A DNA stretch of 25,184 nt from DAOTVD01 sp034437075 (GTDB lineage Bacteria > Chloroflexota > Anaerolineae > Aggregatilineales > J027), in assembly GCA_034437075.1 (NCBI GenBank), contig DAOTVD010000306.1, forward strand, positions 1 to 25,184. Reading direction: 5' to 3'. Shown here piece by piece: positions 1 through 7,170 of the stretch; position 1 is the stretch's first letter, and each line of letters opens with the position of its first letter. The translations under genes and the position numbers were made by a program. The notes under the pieces were generated by a model that had not been told where the DNA came from, did no database searches, and was given only the letters and a program-made list of their open reading frames with translations.

Positions 1-211
1 GGCCGACGGGATAATTATTAAAATCTGCTAGCAACATCAGGCGGCGCCCGGCTTGCTGTTCGGAATAGGTGTAGTTGAACACGCGCCGAAAATGCGTGTA
101 TTCGCCGCCCCATTCGAGTTTGGGCAAGTCGTCGGCCCGCGCCAGGCGAAAATCAATCGTCTGGTTTAGCGACAGTTGCTTGAATATAGTGTCGGGCAAA
201 AGCTCGCTCAT
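1..211 (-). CDS. GNAT-family N-acetyltransferase, N-terminal part (cut by window edge)
   Basis: The first 70 residues of a protein that continues past base 1. It starts at ATG 211-209; an in-frame TGA lies 12 bases upstream, so no earlier start is possible. After about 18 leader residues comes FRLARADDLPKLEWGGE, then YTHFRRVF, GRRLMLLA and YPVG. These match the first strand and helix of a recurring GNAT group in which LEW-G-EYTHFRR is characteristic. Such enzymes move an acetyl group from acetyl-CoA to an amine; the substrate is unknown, and the acetyl-CoA loop is outside the window. The first 59 bases overlap the end of the nucleotidyltransferase gene in another frame, so translational coupling is plausible. 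The ribosome binding site is weak. Family fairly sure, function open. Confidence 0.75.
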   Translation of the reverse strand, partial: MSELLPDTIFKQLSLNQTIDFRLARADDLPKLEWGGEYTHFRRVFNYTYSEQQAGRRLMLLADFNNYPVG

Positions 212-2786
212 CGTCTTCGTCTTTCACATCTCCATCCAGCCAAGCGGCGCGCAAGCGGGCCAGTAAAACACCCATGGACGGCCCCGGCTTCAGGCCCATT
301 TCCCGCAAGGCGTAGCCATCTAGCGTAGGGCGCATATGGCGCCATTCACGCGCCAAACGGGCCAGGCGCGCTCGGGCGTTGGGGTCGGGGTAGCGCACCC
401 AGGTCACTATCCAGGCGATTTCGCCCCAGGCTTCGTAGCGGAGCACAAATTCACTAACGGCCCCTTTGGTGATCGTCTCGCGCGCTGTGTAGGCTCGCCG
501 CGCCGCCACCAATTGATCGGTATGCTGGCGCGCCAGCAATAAACGCGCGGCCACTTGCCGAATCGCGTCTTCATCCTGGTCGGCCACTATAAGCGCCAGC
601 GCCGCCAGATTCCAATCCTCGAATGCCTCCAGCGGCCAGGGCGGGGTAGCTTTGAAGGCTTCCAGGGCGTGCAGAGCCTCAAAGGCATCGGAGGTGAGGT
701 CTAGCGCGGGATGAATGGCGGGCAAAATGCCCAGCCCTTGCAAGCGTTGCAGGCTGGCCACGCGGTCTGGCTCGTTCAAGATAGCGTTTAACTCGTGGCG
801 CAAGCGGTCGCCGCTTACGCGATCGAGCAGCGAAAGCGCCAAGGGGATACGGGCAGCAGTGCGCGCTTCGATCTCAAAATCGAAACGTTGTTCGAAGCGC
901 ACAGCACGCAACATTCGGGTGGGGTCGTCTACAAAACTCAGGCTATGCAATACGCGGATTAAGCCATGACGCAAGTCATGTTCGCCGTTGTAAAAATCCA
1001 TCAACTGGCCCATGGGCTGCGGCGCCAGACGAATCGCCATGGCATTAATCGTGAAATCGCGGCGGTGCAAATCTAGCTTAATCGAGCCTCGGCGCACAGT
1101 CGGCAAGGCGCTCGGCGCTTCGTAGAACTCCGCGCGGGCGGTGGCAAAGTCGATCACCTCGGGGGCTTCGGGCTGTTGCGCTAGCCCTAATTCGCGATAC
1201 GCTCCTGCGTCCAGCTTCCATGTGGCCGTGCCAAACTGTTTATGTTGGTGGATTTCGCCGCCATAGCGCGCCTGCAAATGCCGAGCCAGGCGGATGGCAT
1301 CGCCTTCTACGACCAAATCCAGATCAAGATTGGGCCGTTCGAGCAAAATATCGCGCACGATGCCGCCCACCAGGAAAACGCCTTCGTGGAATAAATCGGC
1401 AGCTTCGCGCACTGCTTCCAGTATGCGCCATACATCGCCAGACAGCACCTTTTGCATCTGAGCCAACACGGCGGGTTGCGCGCCGCTTTCGTCGCTGGGG
1501 CGCCCCCAGTGTTTGATCAAATCCGTGCGCGTCACAATGCCGATGAGTTGGCCAGCGTCATCTATCACGGGCATCTGCCCCCAGCGCGTGGCCAGCATTA
1601 AATCCTTCAGTTCATCAATGGAATGGTCTGGGCGCACGAAATGCTGTTCGGCATCCATGACTTCGGCCACACTCAGCTTGTGCATGTTATGCAACATGGC
1701 TCGGTCAATCGCGCGGCGCGTTACCAGGCCCACGAGTTCCCCATCATGCAAGACGGGGTAGCCCTCGTGGCCAGACTCTAGCATCTGGGCCTGGGCATCC
1801 GCAACACTCGTCTGGGCGTCCACGGTTTGGATGACCCCGCGCGACATCAGCGCGCCCACCTGCGCGGCAGGGTGTAGCACCTGGGGCAAACGCGCGACCA
1901 CCTGCGATAACACGTCATCGAGTTTGGCCGCGCGCACCAAGGCCGCCGCCGCGCGCGTATGGCCATTGCCGCCAAAATCGCGCATCAAGGCGCCGAGGTC
2001 TATTTCATCAATGCTCGCCCGCCCGATCATCTGTACGTTCTCGTGAACCTGAATAGCGATAATCAGCACATCGCAAGCGAAAATCGCGAGCAATTGCGAC
2101 GCCACCAGGGCCAGTTCGCGCACATGGTCATGATGCACGATGCCAGAAACAATCACCTGATGCCCATGCACGCGATGCGTGGTGGCGGCTTGTTGTAATC
2201 CTTCGTAAAGCTGCGCCTGGGCCGGGGACATACTATGCTGCAAAAACTCGCGCAGGACGTCCAAATCGGCCCCAGCATCCAACAACCAGGCCGCCGCGCG
2301 CATATCACGCGGTGTGGTGCTTTTGAATGTCAGATTGCCGGTATCTTCGTAAATACCCAACAGAAACAGCGTCGCTTCGAGCGCATCGACGCCCCGCCCC
2401 CGTTCTAGCAGTTGCTCCACCAGTAGCGTCGTGTTCGCGCCGACTTCATCATTCTGAAATCGGTAATGCTCGGGCAGATCGCGCGCTAGGGCATGATGAT
2501 CGATAATTTGCACGGGCGTGTCGGGCTGCATGCCACGCACCATATTAAAGGTTTGTGTATCCACCACATAGGCTTGCACGACATGCCCGCCCCGCCGTAA
2601 ATCCTCCGCGCGGAGCATGGCCCACTCGCGCGCGTAGAGCATCAAAAACTGCGAGACATTGCGATTGATGCGCGCGGGCAGCACGGGCACTGCTGTTGGT
2701 TCCAGCTTATGCATGGCCCACAACGATGCAACCGCGTCGAAGTCCGCGTTTTCATGAGTCAGAATCACCCGTTGCGGATGGGTCAT
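153..2786 (-). CDS. tRNA nucleotidyltransferase (CCA/A-adding type) fused to DHH phosphoesterase and CBS pair
   Basis: An 877-residue protein in three parts. Residues about 1-305 are a DHH/DHHA1 phosphoesterase: HENADFD supplies the first metal-binding aspartates, IIDHH the DHH motif, and a GGNGHTRAAAA stretch ends the DHHA1 part. Residues about 310-430 hold two CBS repeats, usually adenosine-nucleotide sensors. From about 468 comes a class II nucleotidyltransferase: LVGGIVRD, then the catalytic aspartates in NLDLDLVVEGD, RRDFTINAMA, DPTRMLRAVRF and SGDRLRHEL. The family adds C and/or A to tRNA 3' ends; whether this one makes whole CCA or only part is not readable. The same fusion occurs in other bacteria, including deep-branching ones. 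Start ATG 2786 overlaps the upstream stop by four bases (ATGA), indicating an operon. Residues look intact throughout. Confidence 0.9.
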   Translation of the reverse strand: MTHPQRVILTHENADFDAVASLWAMHKLEPTAVPVLPARINRNVSQFLMLYAREWAMLRAEDLRRGGHVVQAYVVDTQTFNMVRGMQPDTPVQIIDHHALARDLPEHYRFQNDEVGANTTLLVEQLLERGRGVDALEATLFLLGIYEDTGNLTFKSTTPRDMRAAAWLLDAGADLDVLREFLQHSMSPAQAQLYEGLQQAATTHRVHGHQVIVSGIVHHDHVRELALVASQLLAIFACDVLIIAIQVHENVQMIGRASIDEIDLGALMRDFGGNGHTRAAAALVRAAKLDDVLSQVVARLPQVLHPAAQVGALMSRGVIQTVDAQTSVADAQAQMLESGHEGYPVLHDGELVGLVTRRAIDRAMLHNMHKLSVAEVMDAEQHFVRPDHSIDELKDLMLATRWGQMPVIDDAGQLIGIVTRTDLIKHWGRPSDESGAQPAVLAQMQKVLSGDVWRILEAVREAADLFHEGVFLVGGIVRDILLERPNLDLDLVVEGDAIRLARHLQARYGGEIHQHKQFGTATWKLDAGAYRELGLAQQPEAPEVIDFATARAEFYEAPSALPTVRRGSIKLDLHRRDFTINAMAIRLAPQPMGQLMDFYNGEHDLRHGLIRVLHSLSFVDDPTRMLRAVRFEQRFDFEIEARTAARIPLALSLLDRVSGDRLRHELNAILNEPDRVASLQRLQGLGILPAIHPALDLTSDAFEALHALEAFKATPPWPLEAFEDWNLAALALIVADQDEDAIRQVAARLLLARQHTDQLVAARRAYTARETITKGAVSEFVLRYEAWGEIAWIVTWVRYPDPNARARLARLAREWRHMRPTLDGYALREMGLKPGPSMGVLLARLRAAWLDGDVKDEDDERAFARHYIQATVAKPDD

Positions 2787-4363
2787 ACCTGGCGCTTTCC
2801 GCGCAGCGTCCGCGCCGCGCTGAGGATAGGCTGCCCAACCAACCGCCGCCCCAGGCGCACCCCCGCGCCCATTAACCGCGCGCTCCGTTCGGGCGGGCGG
2901 GGTGGGATGATCTCGAACGGTGGCTTGCCCAGGTTGCGCAGCACATGATTAGCCGCCGCCATACCCGTAATTGTACAACGTTCCATCCAGAGGGCCGGGT
3001 TTTTATAGCCGACCCAATCGCCGCAGGCGTACAGATTCGGCCAGGGGGTGTCCACAAACAGGCTTTGCCCGCGTTTCGGGATCAAAAACTGGGTTTGGGT
3101 CGCGTTATTGCGGCGCACGGTCGCGTAAACGAAGTTGCCGCGCAATTCAGGAAAAGCCGTCTGGACTTCTTTCACCGCTTCCACGATGAGCAGTTCATCC
3201 GGCTTGCGCAGGACGTCATCCGTGACGTACAAATGCACCTCGATGGCACTGCCCCCGGTGGCCTCATGCCATGCGATGAAATCTTCCTGAATGCGGTGCA
3301 ACCAGAAGAAGTTATCCACCATAAAATCACCCGTGAACATGCCCCCCGGCGCGCCCTCGCGCGGAGTGGTGCTATACCACATGCGGACGGTGGCATTACG
3401 CATCGCAGCCGGAAAGCGCATCTGCGCGGCTGCGGGGGCTGTATCGGGGCTGGTCGTCAGAATCGCTTGCGCGGCGGGCGGATCAACAGCCAGGATGACG
3501 TGCTGGGCTTCCAATGTGCGGATCGTGCCATGTTTGGTATCTTCGAAACGCACTAGCCAATAATCATCGCGCTGGGCGACGCTCTTGGCATGCGCCCCAT
3601 AGAGAATATCGCCGTCGGCAGCGCGTACGCGCTCGACCATGGGGATGTTGATGCAGTCATGCGGATTGGTGGGCAGGTAGCGCAAATGCCACACGTCGCG
3701 GCGCAGCATGGTGAAAAAGCGCATCGCGGCAATGAAGGCTGTCAGCGTGATCTGCTCGGAGGGCGCGGCCAGCAGGCTATGCCCCAACCCGCGAAAGGTC
3801 GCGCGCAGGTTGGGCGTCCAGCCCCGAAAGAATTCCTCGATCATCAGACCATCTAGGTCGATTTCTTCTTCTATCGGGTCCAGCCCCGTCACCCACATCA
3901 GGCTGACCAGAAACCCGGGCAACGAAAGAAAATCCAGCCAGGTGATAGAGCGCATGAAGCTGGGCCGAAAGAGCAATTGTAGATAGTGCAAGGGCGCGGG
4001 GAACCAGGCTCGCCGCACGGCGTTTCCGGCTTCGACAATCGTGACATGCCGCCCCCAGCGATTGATCCATTCTTCCCCTGCCGAGGGACGCAACTCGACG
4101 GCCAAGAAACGCTCGAACATGGCCGTCATATTGTCGTAGCCGCCCCACAGCGCATGAATCCCATGCTGAGAATTAAACGACCAGGTCTGGCCAGCATACT
4201 CGAAAGTATCTGGCGCACCACCAGCCAAGCGCCCCCCCGGCCATTCGCTATCGGCTTCCAAAATGAGCACCGGAATATCACGCGCGGCCAGATGCACTGC
4301 CGTACTCAGCCCGGCCAAGCCACTGCCGATGATCACCACCGGAAAGAGATCATCACGGGACAT
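2783..4363 (-). CDS. FAD-dependent oxidoreductase of the phytoene desaturase / amine oxidase superfamily
   Basis: A 526-residue flavoprotein. Its N-terminus has the dinucleotide-binding fold: VVIIGSGLAGLSTAVHL (about residues 8-24), then an acidic strand end LILEAD and the GGRL motif that contacts FAD. Near the C-terminus LYACGDWVGYKNPALWMERC followed by TGMAAAN is the second FAD contact, resembling the A-GDW...MERA..TG block of carotenoid desaturases, isomerases and aromatic-ring synthases (CrtU-like). Hydrophobic stretches around residues 125-165 may give membrane contact, common in enzymes acting on lipids. The substrate is not shown, and no other carotenoid gene is in the window, so a carotenoid role is only a possibility. 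It lies 14 bases after the response regulator stop and overlaps the next start by four bases. Confidence 0.8.
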   Translation of the reverse strand: MSRDDLFPVVIIGSGLAGLSTAVHLAARDIPVLILEADSEWPGGRLAGGAPDTFEYAGQTWSFNSQHGIHALWGGYDNMTAMFERFLAVELRPSAGEEWINRWGRHVTIVEAGNAVRRAWFPAPLHYLQLLFRPSFMRSITWLDFLSLPGFLVSLMWVTGLDPIEEEIDLDGLMIEEFFRGWTPNLRATFRGLGHSLLAAPSEQITLTAFIAAMRFFTMLRRDVWHLRYLPTNPHDCINIPMVERVRAADGDILYGAHAKSVAQRDDYWLVRFEDTKHGTIRTLEAQHVILAVDPPAAQAILTTSPDTAPAAAQMRFPAAMRNATVRMWYSTTPREGAPGGMFTGDFMVDNFFWLHRIQEDFIAWHEATGGSAIEVHLYVTDDVLRKPDELLIVEAVKEVQTAFPELRGNFVYATVRRNNATQTQFLIPKRGQSLFVDTPWPNLYACGDWVGYKNPALWMERCTITGMAAANHVLRNLGKPPFEIIPPRPPERSARLMGAGVRLGRRLVGQPILSAARTLRGKRQV

Positions 4364-4377
4364 GATGGCGACTCGCT

Positions 4378-5070
4378 CTAGTCGGCTGATTTGTCAGACG
4401 AGGTCGATTTTTCGGGCTCGGCTTGGTCAGGCTTTTCAGTTGGCGCAGCGCTATCGGGCTTTTTAGCATCTGCCGAGACAGCATCTGTGGCCTGGGTTTT
4501 GGCTTTAGCGGCATCGTCAGATACTTTGTTGGCCTCGCTTTCACGTTGTTCTTTGGCCCGGCGCAGCAATTCTTCGCGAAAGTCCTTGGGTGGGCGCAAG
4601 AGCGTCTCTTGCATTTCGGAGGGCAGCTTATCGCGCACTTCCGGCACACTGTCCGTCACCTCATGGGCGGCCTTCTGAATATCCTGTGGGATATTGCGCT
4701 CCATATGTTTGACGGCTTCGATAGCTTCGGCCAGTTGTTCCATACCGACGGGCTTCGGTACCACCATATCGGCACCGCTTTGCATGCGCCGTTCTTCTAA
4801 ATCCAACGCGGAATAGGCCGAAACAAAAATAATGGGCAATTCGCGCGTATTCGGATGCGCGCGGAACATCTTACACAACTGAAAACCATCGAGCTTGGGC
4901 ATCATAATATCCAGCAAAACCACGTCTGGTTGTTCTACCTGGGCCATCATGAGCGCGTCTAACGAATTGATCGTGGTGTAGGCTTCATACCCGCTCAATT
5001 CGACAATCATTTTCAGCAGTTTGAGCGTATCTTCTTCGTCGTCCACAATGAGAACACGCTCTTTTGTCAT
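4378..5070 (-). CDS. Single-domain (REC) response regulator with charged C-terminal tail
   Basis: A 230-residue protein. Residues 4-122 form a CheY-like receiver domain: acidic pair D10/D11 (LIVDDEED), phospho-acceptor D54 (VLLDIMMP), S84 (FVSAYS) and K106 (VPKPVG). All the residues needed for phosphorylation are present. There is no DNA-binding or enzymatic output domain; residues about 130-230 are a polar, Lys/Glu/Ala-rich, probably disordered or helical tail. It may act by protein binding. I chose ATG 5070, because TTG 5085 lies inside the previous gene, while GGGAG sits 8 bases before ATG 5070 and overlaps the upstream stop. The gap from the upstream stop is 5 bases, so the two genes are probably co-translated. 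No partner histidine kinase is in the window. Confidence 0.88.
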   Translation of the reverse strand: MTKERVLIVDDEEDTLKLLKMIVELSGYEAYTTINSLDALMMAQVEQPDVVLLDIMMPKLDGFQLCKMFRAHPNTRELPIIFVSAYSALDLEERRMQSGADMVVPKPVGMEQLAEAIEAVKHMERNIPQDIQKAAHEVTDSVPEVRDKLPSEMQETLLRPPKDFREELLRRAKEQRESEANKVSDDAAKAKTQATDAVSADAKKPDSAAPTEKPDQAEPEKSTSSDKSAD

Positions 5071-5075
5071 AGGTT

Positions 5076-5483
5076 TTACTCCCAAGCACTAATGAGCCAG
5101 AACACCGCCCGGTACTGGGCGGCTGCATTAAAAAAGGCCACGCCGCTATAAATCAACGCCGTAAAGCGATTGTCATTGCCGCGTGTAATCGCGAAAATCC
5201 CCGGTAAACTGATCACAAAGTAAATGGCATACAGGTAATAGACACTTCGTGTAATCTGTTCATCAGGATTATCGGGGTTTGCACCGCGCGGGCGCAACCC
5301 TTGCGCTGTCATGACCAATGCCACAAGCAAAATAAGCCCGGCCAACGCCGTGTTCATCCACAGCGTTCCCCAGAATTCGCCGCTGATGGGCACATTCCGC
5401 CCAGCGATGACTGCGGCATAGAAGCCGACGATCAACGAAAACATGATATAAGCACTGCTGAGCGCTTCGAAAATTGTTTCCAT
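5076..5483 (-). CDS. Small four-helix membrane protein, unknown function
   Basis: A 135-residue protein that I cannot assign to a named family. It shows four hydrophobic stretches, roughly residues 10-30, 41-62, 80-100 and 108-131, separated by short polar turns. The longest loop (about 63-78) is rich in Asn/Asp/Pro/Arg. No catalytic motif, signal peptide or cysteine pair is visible. It starts at ATG 5483 about 74 bases beyond the sigma-factor terminator, with only a weak ribosome binding site, and ends in TGGGAGTAA, whose GGGAG serves as the ribosome binding site of the response regulator. That coupling suggests a shared role, perhaps a membrane partner of the regulator (inference). Confidence 0.72.
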   Translation of the reverse strand: METIFEALSSAYIMFSLIVGFYAAVIAGRNVPISGEFWGTLWMNTALAGLILLVALVMTAQGLRPRGANPDNPDEQITRSVYYLYAIYFVISLPGIFAITRGNDNRFTALIYSGVAFFNAAAQYRAVFWLISAWE

Positions 5484-5524
5484 ACTGGGCCAGTCGCTCT
5501 GTATGACACCGCAAATACACTTCT

Positions 5525-5530
5525 ATTGTA
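5525..5530 (-). promoter_or_regulatory. Possible -10 element upstream of the small membrane protein operon
   Basis: Read on the minus strand this is TACAAT (5 of 6 to TATAAT), about 42 bases before the ATG at 5483. No good -35 box lies at the usual distance; TTGTGC is 22 bases away and inside the terminator T-run. A start here would separate this operon from the sigma gene, which fits the terminator just upstream. Weak call. Confidence 0.3.
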
Positions 5531-5556
5531 ACGCACCCTGCCCTATTCGCGGGCAC

Positions 5557-5580
5557 AAAAAAAGCCGAATCGCGTCGGCT
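5557..5580 (-). terminator. Intrinsic terminator of the sigma factor gene
   Basis: On the minus strand AGCCGA (5580-5575) and TCGGCT (5568-5563) form a perfect 6-bp stem around a 6-base loop, followed at once by a run of seven T (5563-5557). It lies 28 bases after the sigma factor stop codon and before the next gene, the expected place for a Rho-independent terminator. Confidence 0.85.
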
Positions 5581-5607
5581 GTTGGAATACGGGCGGGGTA
5601 TGTGGGC

Positions 5608-6777
5608 CTAACTGAGGTAATCGCGCAGATTATGGGCCAGGCGCGGGTGCCGCAAACGGCGCAACGCTTCTTTTTCCAGTTGGCGGATGCGCTCGCGGCT
5701 GAGGCCAAATTTATTGGCGATTTCTTCTAGGGTATGCGGCTCGCCACCGCCCAGGCCAAAGCGTAGGCGCAAGATATGACTCTGCCGGGGGGTGAGTTCG
5801 GCTAGAACATCTTCTATTGTTTCTTGTAATAAATGCTGGGTGGCCGAGTCCACCGGGCTGGGGGTATCTTGGTCTTCGATAAAATCGCCGAACTCGCTGT
5901 CGCCATCATCCCCCACAGGGCGTTCCAGCGCGATAGCATGCTGGCTGGCGTCCATCATGCCGCGAATACTCTCTGGCGGCAAGCCCATCTGGGCGGCGAT
6001 TTCTTCGGGGGTGGGGCGCCGCCCGATTTCTTGCTCTAGCGCTTGGGCGGTGCGGTACATCTGGCGGATGCGTTCAGTCATATGTAGCGGAATGCGGATG
6101 GTGCGTGTTTTTTGGGCTAGCGCACGGGTAATCGCCTGGCGAATCCACCAGGTCGCATAGGTTGAAAAGCGGTTGCCGCGTTTATAATCATATTTATCGA
6201 CGGCGCGCATGAGCCCAACGTTGCCTTCCTGAATGAGGTCGGGAAAGGGCAATCCCTGGCCCATATAGCGTTTGGCGATGCTCACCACTAGGCGGGTGTT
6301 GGCGCGGCCCAAATGCTCGCGTGCTTCTTGGCCATCTTTAATGAGTTCGTTCGTCACATTCAGGGTCGTTGGCGACATGCTGACGGCGGCAACTTCTAGC
6401 AACAAACAGGCTTCGCGGCCCAGTTCGATGCGTTTGGCGAGGCTCACTTCCTCTTGCGCAGTCAGGAGGGGTTCCTGCGCCATTTGTCGAAAATACAGCC
6501 CTACAGGGTCATCAGCCGAGACGGCATTGATGTCCCCTACAGTAGGATCATCTTCTGCTTCCGCCTCTAGCAGATCATCACTGTGTAACCCACGATGGGT
6601 ATCGCGGCGCGGGTCGTCATCTTCGCCGGTGCGTAATTCGATACCCAAGTCTTCGAGCTCTTCTAGCAAGAGCTCAATAGATGCTGGGTCTTCTGCATCA
6701 CCGTCCATCAATTCAATGACATCCTCATAGGTGACGTAACCGCGCTGATCTGCTCGACTCATTAATTCCTGAATCAC
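5608..6777 (-). CDS. rpoD: Principal RNA polymerase sigma factor (sigma-70, RpoD/SigA type)
   Basis: A 389-residue group 1/2 sigma factor that directs RNA polymerase to -10/-35 promoters. The first 80 residues are acidic (region 1.1-like). Region 1.2 begins at DPVGLYFRQM. Region 2 contains NTRLVVSIAKRYMG, DLIQEGNVGLMRAVDKYDY and the DNA-melting and -10 recognising FSTYATWWIRQAITRA. Region 3 follows TIRIPLHMTERI. Region 4.2, the -35 helix-turn-helix, is EEIANKFGLSRERIRQLEKE near the C-terminus. The start is GTG 6777: an AGGAGG at 6793-6788 lies 10 bases upstream, whereas the first ATG is five codons further in. The length and the complete regions 1.2 to 4 favour the housekeeping sigma; an alternative group 2 sigma cannot be excluded. 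A terminator-like hairpin lies just before its ribosome binding site. Confidence 0.93.
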   Translation of the reverse strand: MIQELMSRADQRGYVTYEDVIELMDGDAEDPASIELLLEELEDLGIELRTGEDDDPRRDTHRGLHSDDLLEAEAEDDPTVGDINAVSADDPVGLYFRQMAQEPLLTAQEEVSLAKRIELGREACLLLEVAAVSMSPTTLNVTNELIKDGQEAREHLGRANTRLVVSIAKRYMGQGLPFPDLIQEGNVGLMRAVDKYDYKRGNRFSTYATWWIRQAITRALAQKTRTIRIPLHMTERIRQMYRTAQALEQEIGRRPTPEEIAAQMGLPPESIRGMMDASQHAIALERPVGDDGDSEFGDFIEDQDTPSPVDSATQHLLQETIEDVLAELTPRQSHILRLRFGLGGGEPHTLEEIANKFGLSRERIRQLEKEALRRLRHPRLAHNLRDYLS

Positions 6778-6814
6778 GACGTTCTAGCCTCCTGTAGTCT
6801 GTTTGCACAACCGC

Positions 6815-6864
6815 AAAAAAGCAGCACATGCCCGTCGTCTATTACAGGCCATTATGTGCTGCTT
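6815..6864 (-). terminator. Terminator-like hairpin in the sigma factor leader (possible attenuator or end of a small RNA)
   Basis: Minus strand: AAGCAGCACAT (6864-6854) pairs perfectly over 11 bp with ATGTGCTGCTT (6829-6819); an inner GCC/GGC pair can shorten the 24-base loop. The stem runs directly into a run of T (6820-6815). The AGGAGG of the sigma gene is only about 21 bases further on. The T-run is on the minus strand only, so it would stop transcription heading toward the sigma gene, not plus-strand transcription. Confidence 0.6.
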
Positions 6865-7015
6865 GACTAATGCGATATATATTGAGCTCTAGCATGAAAA
6901 TACTTGCGAACAACAAGCTGCGTCTCCGCTGCGTGGCCACAGGGTTGAATCATCTACCCCAGGCTCATCGTTTTCGCTGGTGGACGACGTAAGATATTAA
7001 GCCTCATCCTCTAGC
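6865..7015 (-). ncRNA. Candidate structured leader or small RNA upstream of the sigma gene
   Basis: About 150 bases lie between a weak promoter candidate (minus-strand TATGAT at 7021-7016, with TTTCAA 17 bases further upstream) and the terminator-like hairpin. Short complementary segments occur inside (CCAC/GTGG 6937-6940 with 6980-6983; GGGT/ACCC 6942-6945 with 6956-6959), but they are only 3-4 bp. I compared it by eye with tmRNA, RNase P, SRP and 6S RNA hallmarks and found no convincing match. It could be a small RNA ended by the hairpin or the sigma mRNA leader. Confidence 0.3.
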
Positions 7016-7017
7016 AT
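6874..7017 (-). repeat. Imperfect direct repeat in the sigma upstream region
   Basis: Minus strand: ATGCTAGAG occurs at 7017-7009 and again at 6895-6887. The first copy is followed, after seven extra bases, by CTTAATATC; the second directly by CTCAATAT and then ATATC. The repeated unit is thus about 17 bases with one insertion and one mismatch, 122 bases apart. It may be a duplicated promoter or protein-binding site. Confidence 0.4.
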
Positions 7018-7089
7018 CATAGCATAATCTGTGCCCTATTGAAAGACTACGCCGCCATGATGATTGCACGCTGATTGGCCGTTGTGCGT

Positions 7090-7117
7090 TTGAATTAGGG
7101 CTATTTGGCTATAAAAT
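7090..7117 (+). promoter_or_regulatory. Upstream promoter candidate for the peptide transporter operon
   Basis: TTGAAT (7090-7095; four matches to TTGACA) and TAAAAT (7112-7117; five matches to TATAAT) are separated by 16 bases. It overlaps the left arm of the TTTGGCTAT dyad, so a protein bound there would block it. Judged by eye only. Confidence 0.35.
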
Positions 7118-7135
7118 TAGGGCCGAATAGCCAAA
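7104..7135. promoter_or_regulatory. Operator-like inverted repeat upstream of the peptide transporter operon
   Basis: TTTGGCTAT (7104-7112) and ATAGCCAAA (7127-7135) are perfect 9-bp inverted arms, 23 bases centre to centre, or about two helical turns. A further GGCTAT copy lies at 7099-7104. It has no T-run after the plus-strand stem, so it is not a plus-strand terminator. The spacing suits a dimeric DNA-binding regulator; no regulator gene is beside it. Confidence 0.4.
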
Positions 7136-7141
7136 AAAGGT

Positions 7142-7170
7142 TTGCATGGTGGCCCAAGTTCGCATACAAT
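7142..7170 (+). promoter_or_regulatory. Main promoter candidate for the peptide transporter operon
   Basis: TTGCAT (7142-7147) and TACAAT (7165-7170) are separated by exactly 17 bases; the -10 matches TATAAT at five of six positions. Transcription would begin near 7177 and give a leader of about 70 bases. It is the only strong-looking -10 close upstream of the operon. Confidence 0.5.

Noticed and set aside
2945..3556. 203-residue plus-strand open frame inside the FAD enzyme gene
   Set aside because: It has no recognisable motif and lies wholly within a well-supported gene on the other strand; long antisense frames are common in GC-rich DNA.
5076..5085. TTG 5085 as the start of the response regulator
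   Set aside because: It lies inside the upstream gene, while ATG 5070 has a good ribosome binding site (GGGAG) at normal spacing and starts exactly at the receiver domain.
6937..6960. tRNA T-arm-like sequence (GGGTTGAATC followed by ACCC)
   Set aside because: The stem is only four bases with a loop that is too long, and no acceptor stem, anticodon arm or D-arm can be placed around it.
6900..7015. 6S RNA, tmRNA, RNase P RNA or SRP RNA
   Set aside because: None of the hallmark conserved segments or a long closing stem could be found by eye; the short shared string TTCGCAAG is not enough.
7099..7140. Dyad at 7104-7135 as a transcription terminator
   Set aside because: The stem is followed by a run of A on the plus strand, and on the minus strand the T-run comes before the stem instead of after it.
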